DNA of 64,000 nt, taken from contig NZ_CP020046.1 of assembly GCF_002028405.1 (NCBI RefSeq), positions 992,001 through 1,056,000 on the forward strand. The letters run 5' to 3'. The translations under genes were made by a program, and so were the position numbers. Under the pieces are notes generated by a model that saw only the letters and a list, made by a program, of their open reading frames with translations, was not told where the DNA came from and ran no database searches. Of this stretch, positions 18,332-29,050 are shown piece by piece. The stretch's first letter is position 1; the number at the start of each line of letters is the position of its first letter. The DNA is from Thiomonas intermedia. GTDB lineage: Bacteria > Pseudomonadota > Gammaproteobacteria > Burkholderiales > Burkholderiaceae_C.

Positions 18332-20600
18332 GATAGAAATTCACCTTCTGGCCGGGCGCCTTGCCCATGCCGAAGTACACCGGGCCCAGCGGCGTGTCGG
18401 TGCCGAGATACACACTGGTGCTCGATCGCAGATCGCCCAGGCTGACCTGGCTGCGCTGCGCCCAGGTATTGCCGCGCTCGTACGCCAGGCCCAGATAGGC
18501 TGCCCCGCCGAACAGTCCGGGCGTGATGAGTTCGTAGCGATAGCCGATACGGCCGTACACCAGATAGTTGCCGATGAGCTGCCCTTCGCGGTACCCGCCC
18601 AGCGCATCGAAACCGCCCAGCGAGAGGTAGTCGAGATTCAGTCCCGCGCGATCGCGGAAACTCGCCGCGCGGGCCGCGACTTCCAGGGTATGCCGCCCGA
18701 AGCTGACCACGTCCTGGCCGGAGAGATCGATGCGGTCATAGTTCGCATCGCTGCCCAGCGCCGTGCGTGCGAAGAACACCTCGCCCCGCCCTCGCCAGCC
18801 CTTGCGGGGGAAGTAGGCATGGTCGAGGCGGTCGGCGATGAGCAGCAGGCGCATGCCGCCTTCGCGCAGCACGGCGCTGTGGCCGGCCAGCGGCACTCCG
18901 AGCAGATAGCTGCCGTAAATGTTCGCCCGGCTCCAGCCCGCGCGCAGTTCGCCGTAGTCGCCCAGCGGCACGCCGAGATCCAGCCCGGCCCGCTCGGTGG
19001 TGAGACGGTAGCGCAGGACGGGATCGTTGCCGCTGTAAACATCGACGGGCCGCGTGTCCAGATCGAGGTAGGGTGCCACGAACAGCCAGCCGCCCCGGCT
19101 GACGGGCTGATACAGCTCGGACATCCAGCGGTTGCGCCAGCCGATCTGCAGATCGTTGCGCCACTCCCCGCCCAGACTGTTGAGCCAGGGCCTGCGCTGC
19201 GAGAGCTGCAGCGAGAAGCGCGACTGGTTGCGCAGATCGGTGTAGAGGCCCAGACCGAAACGCAGAAAGTTGGGGCCCCAGGGCTTGTCCTGCAGGCGGT
19301 ATTCCAGCACCTGACCGCGCCGACCGGAGACGAGACGGTAATCGACGCGCGAAAAATCACCCGTGCCGAACAGGCGGTCCACGTCGTCACGCACCTTGTC
19401 GAACTGCAGGGGCTCGCCGGGCCTTTGCTGCAACTGCGCCTGCAGGGTCTGATTCACACCCGGCGCCAGTCCGCGCACCTGCACTCCCGCAAGCGGCGCG
19501 TTGAACTGCAGCTGTGCCACCAGCGCCTGCGCCCTGCGCGCGAAGGCGTCGCGCCACTGCGCATATTGCGCGGACGGCAGCGCCAGCGGAGCAAGCTGCT
19601 CGCGCGCCGCCATCACGGCGTCATAGCCAATCTTGATGGCGCGGTCGCCGGCCTGGAAATCAAGCGCCGAGACATCGCCGAGATCCGGTGAAATCAACAC
19701 ATCGCCGGGCTTGAGCGTGCCGATCTGCGTCCGGATGTTCTGCTCGATCAGGATGTTGATCATCTGCGACGTGAGCCCGACGATGTTGTCGAGCGACGCG
19801 CGCGATGCCAGGGGCGTGCCGATGTTGATCGCCACGACATGCCGCGCCCCCATGTCGCGCGCCACGTCCACCGGCAGGTTGTCCACCAGCCCCCCATCGC
19901 CCAGCAAGGTGTCGCCCACCTCGGTGGGCGGAAACACCCCCGGCACCGACATGCTCGCACGCAGCGCCGTGGCCAGCACGCCCTGCTGCAGGATGACCTT
20001 CTTGCCGTTCACCATATTGGTCGCCACGGCGCGGAAAGGAATGGGCAGGTCGTTGAAGTCATGCACGCCGATGGCGGGCAGCGTCAGATTGGTCAGCACC
20101 TGCTCCAGCTGAGTCGTGTTCACGGCCGCGTTGGGAAACAGCACCTGGCCCCGGTCGCTCAAGCCGAATTCGATGCCCCCCGGCATTTGTTCGTCGGCGC
20201 GTTTGCGGCTGAAGGTCAGCCCCTCGCGCGCCGGACGGCTCGACAACACGCTGGCCCAGTCCATGCCCGAGACCTGTTGGCGCAGCACATCGACCGAAAC
20301 GCCCTCCGCATACAGCCCACCGATGATGGCGCCCATGCTGGTCCCCGCGATGCAGTCGATGGGCACGCGCAATTGCTGCAACGCCTCCAGCGCGCCGATG
20401 TGCGCCAGCCCGCGCGCGCCCCCGCCAGAAAGGACGACGCAGGTCTTTCCCTCGTTTGAATCCGGGCGAATGATCGGCGGAGCTGCTGGAGCCGCTGGGA
20501 CTGGAGCTGTCGCCGCGGCCGCATCCACGGCGGCTGACAAGCCGAGGCCGGCCAGAAACGGCAAGACGCGCGCCATCCGGCGCAAGGGGAGTGTGTTCAT
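18312..20600 (-). CDS. Patatin-like phospholipase with POTRA and outer-membrane barrel
   Basis: The product (762 residues) joins a lipid-hydrolase domain to an outer-membrane barrel, the architecture of PlpD-type proteins. After the signal peptide, the patatin domain shows the oxyanion loop GGGARG (59-64), the nucleophile elbow GTSMG (Ser88) and the catalytic Asp in DGG (Asp235). A POTRA-like segment (about 355-415) and a C-terminal BamA/TamA-like barrel follow, ending in YFGMGKAPGQKVNFYLTLG. The catalytic dyad is complete. Substrate and whether the lipase domain is secreted are not visible. Confidence 0.9.
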   Translation of the reverse strand: MNTLPLRRMARVLPFLAGLGLSAAVDAAAATAPVPAAPAAPPIIRPDSNEGKTCVVLSGGGARGLAHIGALEALQQLRVPIDCIAGTSMGAIIGGLYAEGVSVDVLRQQVSGMDWASVLSSRPAREGLTFSRKRADEQMPGGIEFGLSDRGQVLFPNAAVNTTQLEQVLTNLTLPAIGVHDFNDLPIPFRAVATNMVNGKKVILQQGVLATALRASMSVPGVFPPTEVGDTLLGDGGLVDNLPVDVARDMGARHVVAINIGTPLASRASLDNIVGLTSQMINILIEQNIRTQIGTLKPGDVLISPDLGDVSALDFQAGDRAIKIGYDAVMAAREQLAPLALPSAQYAQWRDAFARRAQALVAQLQFNAPLAGVQVRGLAPGVNQTLQAQLQQRPGEPLQFDKVRDDVDRLFGTGDFSRVDYRLVSGRRGQVLEYRLQDKPWGPNFLRFGLGLYTDLRNQSRFSLQLSQRRPWLNSLGGEWRNDLQIGWRNRWMSELYQPVSRGGWLFVAPYLDLDTRPVDVYSGNDPVLRYRLTTERAGLDLGVPLGDYGELRAGWSRANIYGSYLLGVPLAGHSAVLREGGMRLLLIADRLDHAYFPRKGWRGRGEVFFARTALGSDANYDRIDLSGQDVVSFGRHTLEVAARAASFRDRAGLNLDYLSLGGFDALGGYREGQLIGNYLVYGRIGYRYELITPGLFGGAAYLGLAYERGNTWAQRSQVSLGDLRSSTSVYLGTDTPLGPVYFGMGKAPGQKVNFYLTLGRP

Positions 20601-20655
20601 CCCCGAATTGTGCCCAGCCGCAGCTCCACCCCTGCCCGCCAGCGTCTTTGGCGCC

Positions 20656-21759
20656 CTATTTCAGACGATGGCCACAGCTACCGCAGAACACGTCATCAGG
20701 CTGCACCGTGGCGTGACAGGCCGGGCATTGCGTCGCGGCAGCCTGCGGCGCCGCGACAGGAGATTCGGGTGAAGGCGGCGCGGACTCTGCCGCGGGCGGC
20801 GCAGCCGGGACCGGACGCGGCTTGTACTCGTCAAGTTTCTGCTTGAACTGGGCCAGCTTCTGACCCACGACATCCGCGGCTTCCGACTCCACGCCCTCGC
20901 CCACGGCCCGGTACACGAAGATCATGCCCAGCACATAGATCAGGCTCACCACCGACCAGGCGAGAAACCACACCAGGCCGATGGAGAGGCCCGCACCGCC
21001 CATGCCCAAACCGCCGAGCGCCACGCCCTCCATCCCCCGCATGCCACCGAATCCGCCCCAGCCCATGCCGCCAAAGCTGCCGGCTGCAAAGAACCCGCCG
21101 ACGAACATGCTGCCGACGAACACCACGGCAAAGATGAAGGCCACGGCCGGAAACACCAGCAGACCGAGGACGAGAAAGTGCATGAACACCTCCAGCGGAC
21201 GCCTGGTGACGATGCCCACCGCGCGCGACAGACTGGCCGTGAAACCCTCGCCATGCCAGACCGCCGCGATCATCAGCGGCCCGGCCAGCAGCAGCACCGC
21301 ATAGGCCAGCGCGACGATCACGACCAGCGGCCCGCCGAGCAGGAACCCGAATATCCCGCCCAGCCCAGGCATGCGACCGAGCAGCGACAGCAGGAAGGCC
21401 GCCAGCAGGATGACAGCGAAGCCGAGGCCCAGCAGAATCATCAGACCGATCACGTACAGCGCCGACTGCACCCCGCCCAGGAAGGCCGGCCCGAAACCAC
21501 GGATCGGGTGGTCATAAGCCTGATCGACCAGCATCAGCCCGCTGGCGTTCATGCCCACGACAATGATGATGGCGCCCAGCAGACTCATGAGCATGGTCAC
21601 CGCATAGCTGCCCGAACTCATGCCCGCGGCCGCCCCACCGCTGATGGCGAGCCCGCCCAGAACGAAACAACCGGCGAGCATGGCCAGCGCTCGCCAGTTG
21701 TGCAGCGCCTCGTAGCTGCGCAGCAGCACGCCGAGGTTGTTGGTGGTCTTCACGGTCAT
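20656..21759 (-). CDS. Multi-pass membrane protein with C-terminal zinc ribbon, function unknown
   Basis: This 367-residue protein has about six hydrophobic helices between residues 20 and 290, with Gly-rich runs (FGGMGWGGFGGMRGMEGVALGGLGMGG), then a Pro/Ala-rich linker and a C-terminal zinc ribbon (CPACH-x10-CGSCG). No known enzyme motif is visible. It is preceded by another zinc-ribbon membrane protein gene, and the two probably form an operon (54-base gap). The ribbon may mediate protein-protein contact. The family was not recognised. Confidence 0.7.
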   Translation of the reverse strand: MTVKTTNNLGVLLRSYEALHNWRALAMLAGCFVLGGLAISGGAAAGMSSGSYAVTMLMSLLGAIIIVVGMNASGLMLVDQAYDHPIRGFGPAFLGGVQSALYVIGLMILLGLGFAVILLAAFLLSLLGRMPGLGGIFGFLLGGPLVVIVALAYAVLLLAGPLMIAAVWHGEGFTASLSRAVGIVTRRPLEVFMHFLVLGLLVFPAVAFIFAVVFVGSMFVGGFFAAGSFGGMGWGGFGGMRGMEGVALGGLGMGGAGLSIGLVWFLAWSVVSLIYVLGMIFVYRAVGEGVESEAADVVGQKLAQFKQKLDEYKPRPVPAAPPAAESAPPSPESPVAAPQAAATQCPACHATVQPDDVFCGSCGHRLK

Positions 21760-21813
21760 CAGGGTCTCCCTACACGGTGGAAAGCTGGGTTGAAACGCCC
21801 TGCGCTTCAGGCG

Positions 21814-23037
21814 CTACGGGTTGTTCTGCTGACCCGAATTGGGACACTCTGGAATCTTCCCCCAGAGCGGATCGGGTGACAGCGGCGCGCCGCAATACTT
21901 CCAGCGCGTTTCCTGGATGCAGAGTTGCTGCGAAAAGAAATTGCCCTTCTCCTGACAGGCCGCAAGCCCCGCCCGCAACGCTTCGACGCGCCCCATCGGT
22001 CTGGGCGGCGCCTGAGGTGGCGCCGAGGGCGGCGTTTCCTCCCTTGCCGACGCTGGCGCCTGCGCAGACGGCAGCTCCTGCCGCTGCGGCACAGCACCAT
22101 GCACAGACGGCGCCGCTGGCGCAAAGGTCTCGGGCTGTGACGGACGCTCCAAGGCGGCCGGCTGGGTCGGCTTGGCAACGGGAACCGGCAAAGGCTTGCG
22201 CACCAGCGGCGCGGGCTTGGACACCGCGGGCGCCGGGGCCGAGATCACCTGCGGCGCCGCTGGCACGGTCTGCGGCATCGTCGGTGCGCCAGGTGCCGAC
22301 GGCGCGCTGGCCGACACAACCGGGCCAGGCGCCGATGCCGCCTGCCCCGCGCGGCTCGCCACGGCGGGAAGGGCCACGCTTTCAGGCTTGGGCTTGTGCA
22401 TGGACCACCACAGACCACCCCCACCGATCAACAGCAAGGCAATCACCCCCGTGGCAATGCCGCCGACGAGAAACGCATTGCTGCCCTTCACGGGCTGAGT
22501 CCGGCTCGTCTGACCGCGCGGGTCCGGTTCCGCGTAGGCGGACACCAACCCTCCCTCTGCGCGAGGGGCATGCTGCCCTGACGGCGACTGGGCCCTCTGG
22601 GCACGGGCGCGGATCTCCTCCTCCAGCCGCGCCGTGGCGGCCAGACGTTCGCTCTCGCGCTCCTGCTCCCGTTGCGCCTGCTCCGCCGCGCGACGCGCGG
22701 CTTCGTGAGCCTCCCGCGCCTGTTGCGCCTGCAACCGCAGCGCCGTCGCTGCAGCCTCTCGGGCCGCAGCCTCCTGCTCGGCCAGCTTGTGCGCTTGCTC
22801 GGCTTCCGATTGACGAACCTCTTCAGCCCGTCGCATCTGTGCCTCAAGCGGTGCCTGCTGCAGGGCCTCCCCTTCGGCATCCTGGGCTGCCGCATCCTGG
22901 GCGAAATCGGCAGGCCCTTCAGAAGCTGGCGGCGGCTTCGACGGCTGCTCGGCCGCGGTCAGCGGTGAACCGCATTGCCGACAAAATTTCGCCTCTTCCT
23001 TGTTCTGCGCGCCGCATTGGCTACAAAAGCGTGGCAT
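21814..23037 (-). CDS. Zinc-ribbon, coiled-coil, single-pass membrane protein, function unknown
   Basis: The 407-residue product starts with a zinc ribbon (CSQCG-x10-CRQCG), continues with a long Ala/Glu/Arg-rich coiled coil (about residues 65-160), a membrane helix (about 190-210, FLVGGIATGVIALLLIGGG), and a Pro/Ala-rich periplasmic stretch (about 215-345). It ends in a short domain with paired cysteines (ACQEKGNFFSQQLCIQE). The last part resembles small Cys-containing tails of envelope proteins, but no function can be given. It is the upstream partner of the membrane protein at 20656-21759. Confidence 0.7.
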   Translation of the reverse strand: MPRFCSQCGAQNKEEAKFCRQCGSPLTAAEQPSKPPPASEGPADFAQDAAAQDAEGEALQQAPLEAQMRRAEEVRQSEAEQAHKLAEQEAAAREAAATALRLQAQQAREAHEAARRAAEQAQREQERESERLAATARLEEEIRARAQRAQSPSGQHAPRAEGGLVSAYAEPDPRGQTSRTQPVKGSNAFLVGGIATGVIALLLIGGGGLWWSMHKPKPESVALPAVASRAGQAASAPGPVVSASAPSAPGAPTMPQTVPAAPQVISAPAPAVSKPAPLVRKPLPVPVAKPTQPAALERPSQPETFAPAAPSVHGAVPQRQELPSAQAPASAREETPPSAPPQAPPRPMGRVEALRAGLAACQEKGNFFSQQLCIQETRWKYCGAPLSPDPLWGKIPECPNSGQQNNP

Positions 23038-23124
23038 GACATCCCCCTGATCGTCGTGCCCCCGATCTTAGGCGAGGACTTAGGGCTGGTTAACACCCCA
23101 TTTGCGATGACGGATGCCCCATGC

Positions 23125-23158
23125 AAAAAGCCTGCCTTCCTTTCGGAGGGCAGGCTTT
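23125..23158 (-). terminator. Rho-independent terminator after groL
   Basis: Read on the minus strand, AAAGCCTGCC and GGCAGGCTTT form a 10-bp stem around a short loop, followed by further T residues. It lies about 60 bases after the groL stop and closes the groESL operon. Confidence 0.85.
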
Positions 23159-23216
23159 GCAAGGGTCCGATGCGGAGCGCACCGGACCTGGGATGCAACA
23201 GACGACGGGTCTGGAC

Positions 23217-24896
<1,680 letters not shown>

Positions 24897-24919
24897 TCAG
24901 ATCGAGTTCAGATCGCGAA

Positions 24920-25210
24920 TTACTTCTCGATGACGGCCATCAGGTCGTCTTCGCGCATCACCATCAGCTCGTCGCCATCGACCTTGACGGTCTGACCGGC
25001 GTATTTGCCGAACAGCACGCGGTCACCCACTTTCACCGCCATGGCCACCAGCTTGCCCTGGTCGTCGTGCTTGCCCGGACCCACGGCCAGCACTTCGCCC
25101 TGGTCCGGCTTCTCTGCCGCGCTGCCGGGAATCACGATGCCCGAAGCGGTAGTGGTTTCTTGTTCGATACGCTTGACCACGACACGGTCATGCAGAGGGC
25201 GCAATTTCAT
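24920..25210 (-). CDS. groS: Co-chaperonin GroES (10 kDa)
   Basis: GroES caps the GroEL ring. The 96-residue product starts with [14 protein letters not shown] at ATG 25210, with an AGGAGA ribosome binding site, and carries the mobile loop ([20 protein letters not shown]) and [16 protein letters not shown]. The longer in-frame opening up to 25366 runs through the regulatory region and is not used. Confidence 0.97.
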   Translation of the reverse strand: MKLRPLHDRVVVKRIEQETTTASGIVIPGSAAEKPDQGEVLAVGPGKHDDQGKLVAMAVKVGDRVLFGKYAGQTVKVDGDELMVMREDDLMAVIEK

Positions 25211-25359
25211 GCAAATCTCCTGAGGTGTGTTGAAAACCGGGCTTGCGAGAAGCCCAATGACGAGCCGCCCACCGGGCCGAAACCCGGAGCCGACAGCCAG
25301 AAAGCGATTTTGAAGATCCGCGCATGACAGGACGATGACATCCTGAACCGTCACCGCTG

Positions 25360-25386
25360 TTAGCACTCACCTTCAACGAGTGCTAA
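25360..25386. promoter_or_regulatory. CIRCE operator (HrcA binding site) of groESL
   Basis: The site is a perfect inverted repeat, TTAGCACTC-N9-GAGTGCTAA, exactly the CIRCE consensus, about 150 bases upstream of groS. It implies repression of groESL by HrcA, which is not encoded in this window. Confidence 0.95.
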
Positions 25387-25617
25387 TTATAGGGACGGCT
25401 TTCGCCCTTTCAAGAGCCGATCGACAAACCCCTGCCCTGGCAAGCCCGCGAGGCCAAATGACGTTCGCTTGTGCCATGCAGGCCGAATGTGACCAAATGT
25501 TATTCGGGTAAACGAAGGAAAAAGACAACCGTTCGTCGCCTGCGGCACGCCGTTCGTCGCCTTGTCCGGAAGGCCGCGGACGGTCATTTCCACAATGTGC
25601 GCAAGGAGAGTTCACCC

Positions 25618-26067
25618 ATGCAGCGCAACCGCGGTTTCACCCTGATCGAACTGATGATCGTCGTGGCGATCGTCGCCATTCTGTCGGCCATCGCCATTCC
25701 GGCCTACACGCAGTATGTCGCCCGCAGCAAGCTGACCGAGGCGTTCTCAGGGCTGTCGGGCATGGCCGTAGCCGCGCAGCAGTATTACCAGGACAACCGC
25801 ACCTATCTTGCCAATGGCGGCACCGGCAGCGCCACCACCTGCCCGGTGGCCGCGCCGACCAATGTGCAGGACTACACCTTTGCTTGCTCGGGCGTGGCGG
25901 CCACCACCTTCACCTTCACAGCGACCCCTGCCAACGGTTTCGTCGGTCCGTCCTACACCATCGACCAGAACGGCAACAAGACCACCGTCTTGCCCGTGCC
26001 CTCGGGCTGGAGCGCCCCGAATGGCGGACAGCAATGCTGGGTGCGCAATCAATCGGGAGATTGCTGA
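25618..26067 (+). CDS. pilE: Type IV pilin PilE-like (minor or major pilin)
   Basis: The 149-residue prepilin has a short leader ending at Gly6, then FTLIELMIVVAIVAILSAIAIPAY with Glu at mature position 5, the N-terminal helix, and a small C-terminal domain with two Cys pairs (CP...C and QQCWVRNQSGDC, a D-loop type disulfide). ATG 25618 has an AAGGAGAG ribosome binding site; the earlier in-frame opening is not a credible start. It leads the minor pilin operon, two bases before fimU. It could be a minor pilin of the PilE type or a major pilin; the location favours minor. Confidence 0.88.
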   Translation: MQRNRGFTLIELMIVVAIVAILSAIAIPAYTQYVARSKLTEAFSGLSGMAVAAQQYYQDNRTYLANGGTGSATTCPVAAPTNVQDYTFACSGVAATTFTFTATPANGFVGPSYTIDQNGNKTTVLPVPSGWSAPNGGQQCWVRNQSGDC

Positions 26068-26068
26068 C

Positions 26069-26578
26069 ATGACCCGCACGGGCCGTTCGCACCGCGGCTT
26101 CACCCTCATCGAGCTGATGGTGACCATCGGCATCGCCGCCATCCTCGGTCTGCTGGTCGTGCCCAACCTGGTCAGCATGGTCGATTCCGGCAAGACCGCC
26201 GTGCTGGTCAACAAATTTCCGCAGGACGTGGCCTGGGCGCGCAATCAGGCCGTCACCACACAGCAGGCCGTGGAAATCGACCTCACCGGGATCGCAGCCA
26301 ACTCATGCACCTGGAACACCCAGGTCGGGGGGCAACCCAGCGGTGAGCATTCCATGAGCCCCCAGCAGTTCAACGCGCAGTACCCCAACGTGAAATGCAA
26401 CATCACCAACCCACCCGCCACCGGCAAGCTGATTTTCGACAGCCAGGGTTTTGTCAGTGACGGCAACAACAACCCCGCCGCGCCCATCATCACCGTGACG
26501 GCAGCACGAGGCCAGACCTGGACGATGCAGGTACTGGCATCCGGCAGTGTGATTCTCAGCAGCAATACCGCGTCATGA
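26069..26578 (+). CDS. fimU: Minor pilin FimU/FimT (GspH family)
   Basis: The 169-residue prepilin has the leader cleavage site HRG|FTLIELMVTIGIAAILGLLVVP (Gly10, Glu at mature position 5) and a GspH-like C-terminal domain with two cysteines (NSCTWNTQ and VKCNI). FimU/FimT helps prime pilus assembly with PilV, PilW and PilX. It starts two bases after the pilE stop and overlaps pilV by ATGA. Confidence 0.9.
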   Translation: MTRTGRSHRGFTLIELMVTIGIAAILGLLVVPNLVSMVDSGKTAVLVNKFPQDVAWARNQAVTTQQAVEIDLTGIAANSCTWNTQVGGQPSGEHSMSPQQFNAQYPNVKCNITNPPATGKLIFDSQGFVSDGNNNPAAPIITVTAARGQTWTMQVLASGSVILSSNTAS

Positions 26579-27072
26579 AGCCCTTCAAATTCCAACGCCG
26601 CGCAGAGCAAGCCGGACTGTCGTTGATCAGCGTGCTGGTAGCCATCGTCATTTTCGGCCTGGGCATGCTCAGCATCGCCTCGCTCTACAGCCTTACGGTT
26701 CCTGCGCAAACGGCCAATCAGGAGGCGATCGACAGCGCCGCGCTTGGCAACCAGTTATGGGCGACCTTGCAGGCCAGCCCACAGGTCATTTCCCTAATCG
26801 GGGCCAACACCACGCAAACCTACACCTCCGTGTCGTCGGCGCCTGCTGCACTGCAACCCATGCTCAGCAGCATCTTCACACCGGGACAGCCGATGTTTTT
26901 GCCAGGAGCCTCGGTGAAGATCACCACGCAAGCTGGGGCTGATGGCAACCCATGCGATGTCTCCATCCCGACGGCGCCGACCTGCGGGGTGCAAATGACC
27001 GTCCAGTGGGCAGCAGGCGACAACGGCGGCGGGCAACGTTCCCAGATTTTCAACTATCAGGTGGGCTTCTGA
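26575..27072 (+). CDS. pilV: Minor pilin PilV
   Basis: PilV is a minor pilin of the priming complex. The 165-residue product has the cleavage region QAG|LSLISVLVAIVIFGLGMLSIASLYSL (Gly14), fitting PilV in order and hydrophobicity. The residue at mature position 5 is Ser, where most type IV pilins and typical PilV proteins have Glu. The gene overlaps fimU and is followed at once by pilW, so it is embedded in an intact operon. Confidence 0.88.
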   Translation: MKPFKFQRRAEQAGLSLISVLVAIVIFGLGMLSIASLYSLTVPAQTANQEAIDSAALGNQLWATLQASPQVISLIGANTTQTYTSVSSAPAALQPMLSSIFTPGQPMFLPGASVKITTQAGADGNPCDVSIPTAPTCGVQMTVQWAAGDNGGGQRSQIFNYQVGF

Positions 27073-27073
27073 C

Positions 27074-28408
27074 ATGGCGCTACCTCTACACCGCTCCGAA
27101 CTTACGCCCGCACCGAGACTGCAGCGCGGCCTGAGCCTGATCGAATTAATGGTGGCCCTGGTCATCGGGCTGATCTTTTCCCTGGCCGTTCTCTTGGTGC
27201 AATCGTCGCTGACCAAGCAAAACGTCGCCATGAGTGATGCGATGCAGCGCGACTCACAAACCCGCGCCGCGCTCGATCTCATCACACGAGATTTGTCGAA
27301 CGCCGGATATTTTCAGAACGGACCGAATCTGGGCAACCAGTGCAATCTCACACTGTCCTACGGCGCCAACGGTGGCAATGCCGCAGTGCTGGCACCGGCC
27401 ATTGCCGCGTCCGAACCGAGCCCGCTGCCGACCTCCAGCACCCTGAGCGCGCAAACCGACCCCAATCTGTACACGCCCCCCAATGGCAATACCTCGGTCG
27501 TGCTGACCATGACCATGGCCACCTCCACCCCGCAGGTGAGCCCCACGGGGGGTGGCCCTGTGAATGTGATTTTTCCGGGCAACGCCCCGACCAACGCTCC
27601 GCCCAACGGCACGAATCTGGTACTCAATCAGCTCCCCGCAGGCGTCAAGGCGGGGGATATGGGTCTTTTGGCTCTGAAAAATTTCCGGTTCTCCGGCAAG
27701 ACCGTGTGTTTCCAGACTCCCCTCAGCCACATTCCGGCGCAATCGGCCACGCAGCCGAATTCGGTGGACAGCCTGAACAACTCCTCGCTAACCCCTCCGA
27801 TCAACACTCCGTTTCAAACCAAGGGCTACACCGGTTTTCAGAACGCGCTGATCAGCGCCGGATTGCTCAGCAATGGGCAAACCCTTCAAACCAAGGATTT
27901 CTACGGCCAGGGCACGGTCACGCTCACCGATCTCGGACAACCCAGCACGACCAACCTGCAAACCGTCGCGTACTGGGTAGCCAATCAAGCCAATAGTGCG
28001 GGCGGCCAGTTCCCAGCACTGATGCGGGCAGTCATCAATGCGCAAGGTGCAATCGTCGGCCAGCCCGTGCCGGTTGCCGCTGGCGTGGCAAGCCTGGTCG
28101 CGCTGTTCGGTGTGGGCACACCGAACAGCGGCGTCACCCAATACCTCACCGGCAAGGATGTTCAGTCCCAGAATCAGCTTGGCAATATCCGCAGTGTCTG
28201 GATCGCCCTTGTCACACGCTCGCTGCACCCCGACGTCAACACCCAGTACCAATCCCCGGCGACCATTCCCGTCAACCTACCCACGCCGAACAATGGCTAC
28301 GGGCATGCCTTCGACTATCAGGTTCCGGCAGGCGCTGGCGGCTATCACTACTCGGTGATCTCCACCGAAGTCGCGGTGCGAAATGCACTCTGGATGAGCA
28401 CGCCATGA
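27074..28408 (+). CDS. pilW: Minor pilin PilW
   Basis: PilW is a large minor pilin. The 444-residue protein has the cleavage region QRG|LSLIELMVALVIGLIFSLAVLLV (Gly19, Glu at mature position 5) and a long beta-rich C-terminal domain with a conserved LDLITRDLSNAGYF helix (residues about 67-80). It is longer than many PilW proteins because of low-complexity Pro/Thr/Asn-rich loops. It overlaps pilX by ATGA. Confidence 0.9.
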   Translation: MALPLHRSELTPAPRLQRGLSLIELMVALVIGLIFSLAVLLVQSSLTKQNVAMSDAMQRDSQTRAALDLITRDLSNAGYFQNGPNLGNQCNLTLSYGANGGNAAVLAPAIAASEPSPLPTSSTLSAQTDPNLYTPPNGNTSVVLTMTMATSTPQVSPTGGGPVNVIFPGNAPTNAPPNGTNLVLNQLPAGVKAGDMGLLALKNFRFSGKTVCFQTPLSHIPAQSATQPNSVDSLNNSSLTPPINTPFQTKGYTGFQNALISAGLLSNGQTLQTKDFYGQGTVTLTDLGQPSTTNLQTVAYWVANQANSAGGQFPALMRAVINAQGAIVGQPVPVAAGVASLVALFGVGTPNSGVTQYLTGKDVQSQNQLGNIRSVWIALVTRSLHPDVNTQYQSPATIPVNLPTPNNGYGHAFDYQVPAGAGGYHYSVISTEVAVRNALWMSTP

Positions 28409-29049
28409 ACAAACAAACCCCGGCGCAACGCGAGCAGGGCTACATCCTGCTGCTCACCCTTATCACCCTGGTGGTGTTGCTGTTTGGCGTGCTGTTCGTC
28501 ACGCGAGGCAATCTGCTGCAGACCGTGATGACAGGCAACACCCTGCAGCGGCAAAAAGACGTTCAGGTCGGCGATCTGGCATTGCGGCAAGTGCAACTCG
28601 CCATCATTCAAACCGCGTGCAACGGCAGCCCCAACACTTGTGGGCTGCTACAGACCGTGGCGCAAGGACAGCCCTGGTTTCCTGTGACCGACGCGGCTTC
28701 GTCCATGCCCTGGACAGGCAGCACCTACCCAACGCAAACCTTCTGGGCCAACTGCCTGGCAAATCAAACCTGCGATAGCCTGGCTCATATCAAAAGCACA
28801 GTACTGGCTTCGGTGAGTCCCCCCCCAGCCGTTCTGCCCGGAGCGGCCAATATTCTGGCCGTCGTCGTGCCAGCCGCGTTGCCGCCAGACTCGTCGGCGT
28901 GTGTCGTCACGGCGGCGAATGGGACGACTGCACCGGCAAATGGCTACACGGCGAATTACTACGAGATTTTTTTGAACGTCCGCGAAGCCAACGGCCAAAC
29001 CGCCGTCACCACGGACAACGTGTTCAAACTTTGCACTACGGCAAATTGA
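28405..29049 (+). CDS. pilX: Minor pilin PilX
   Basis: The 214-residue product has the PilX-type leader REQG|YILLLTLITLVVLLFGVLFV (Gly12). PilX proteins normally lack the Glu at mature position 5, as here. Cysteine pairs (QTACNGSPNTCG and NCLANQTCDS) suggest disulfides in the globular domain. It sits between pilW (4-base overlap) and pilY1 (1-base gap), its usual partner. Confidence 0.88.
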   Translation: MNKQTPAQREQGYILLLTLITLVVLLFGVLFVTRGNLLQTVMTGNTLQRQKDVQVGDLALRQVQLAIIQTACNGSPNTCGLLQTVAQGQPWFPVTDAASSMPWTGSTYPTQTFWANCLANQTCDSLAHIKSTVLASVSPPPAVLPGAANILAVVVPAALPPDSSACVVTAANGTTAPANGYTANYYEIFLNVREANGQTAVTTDNVFKLCTTAN

Positions 29050-29050
29050 C

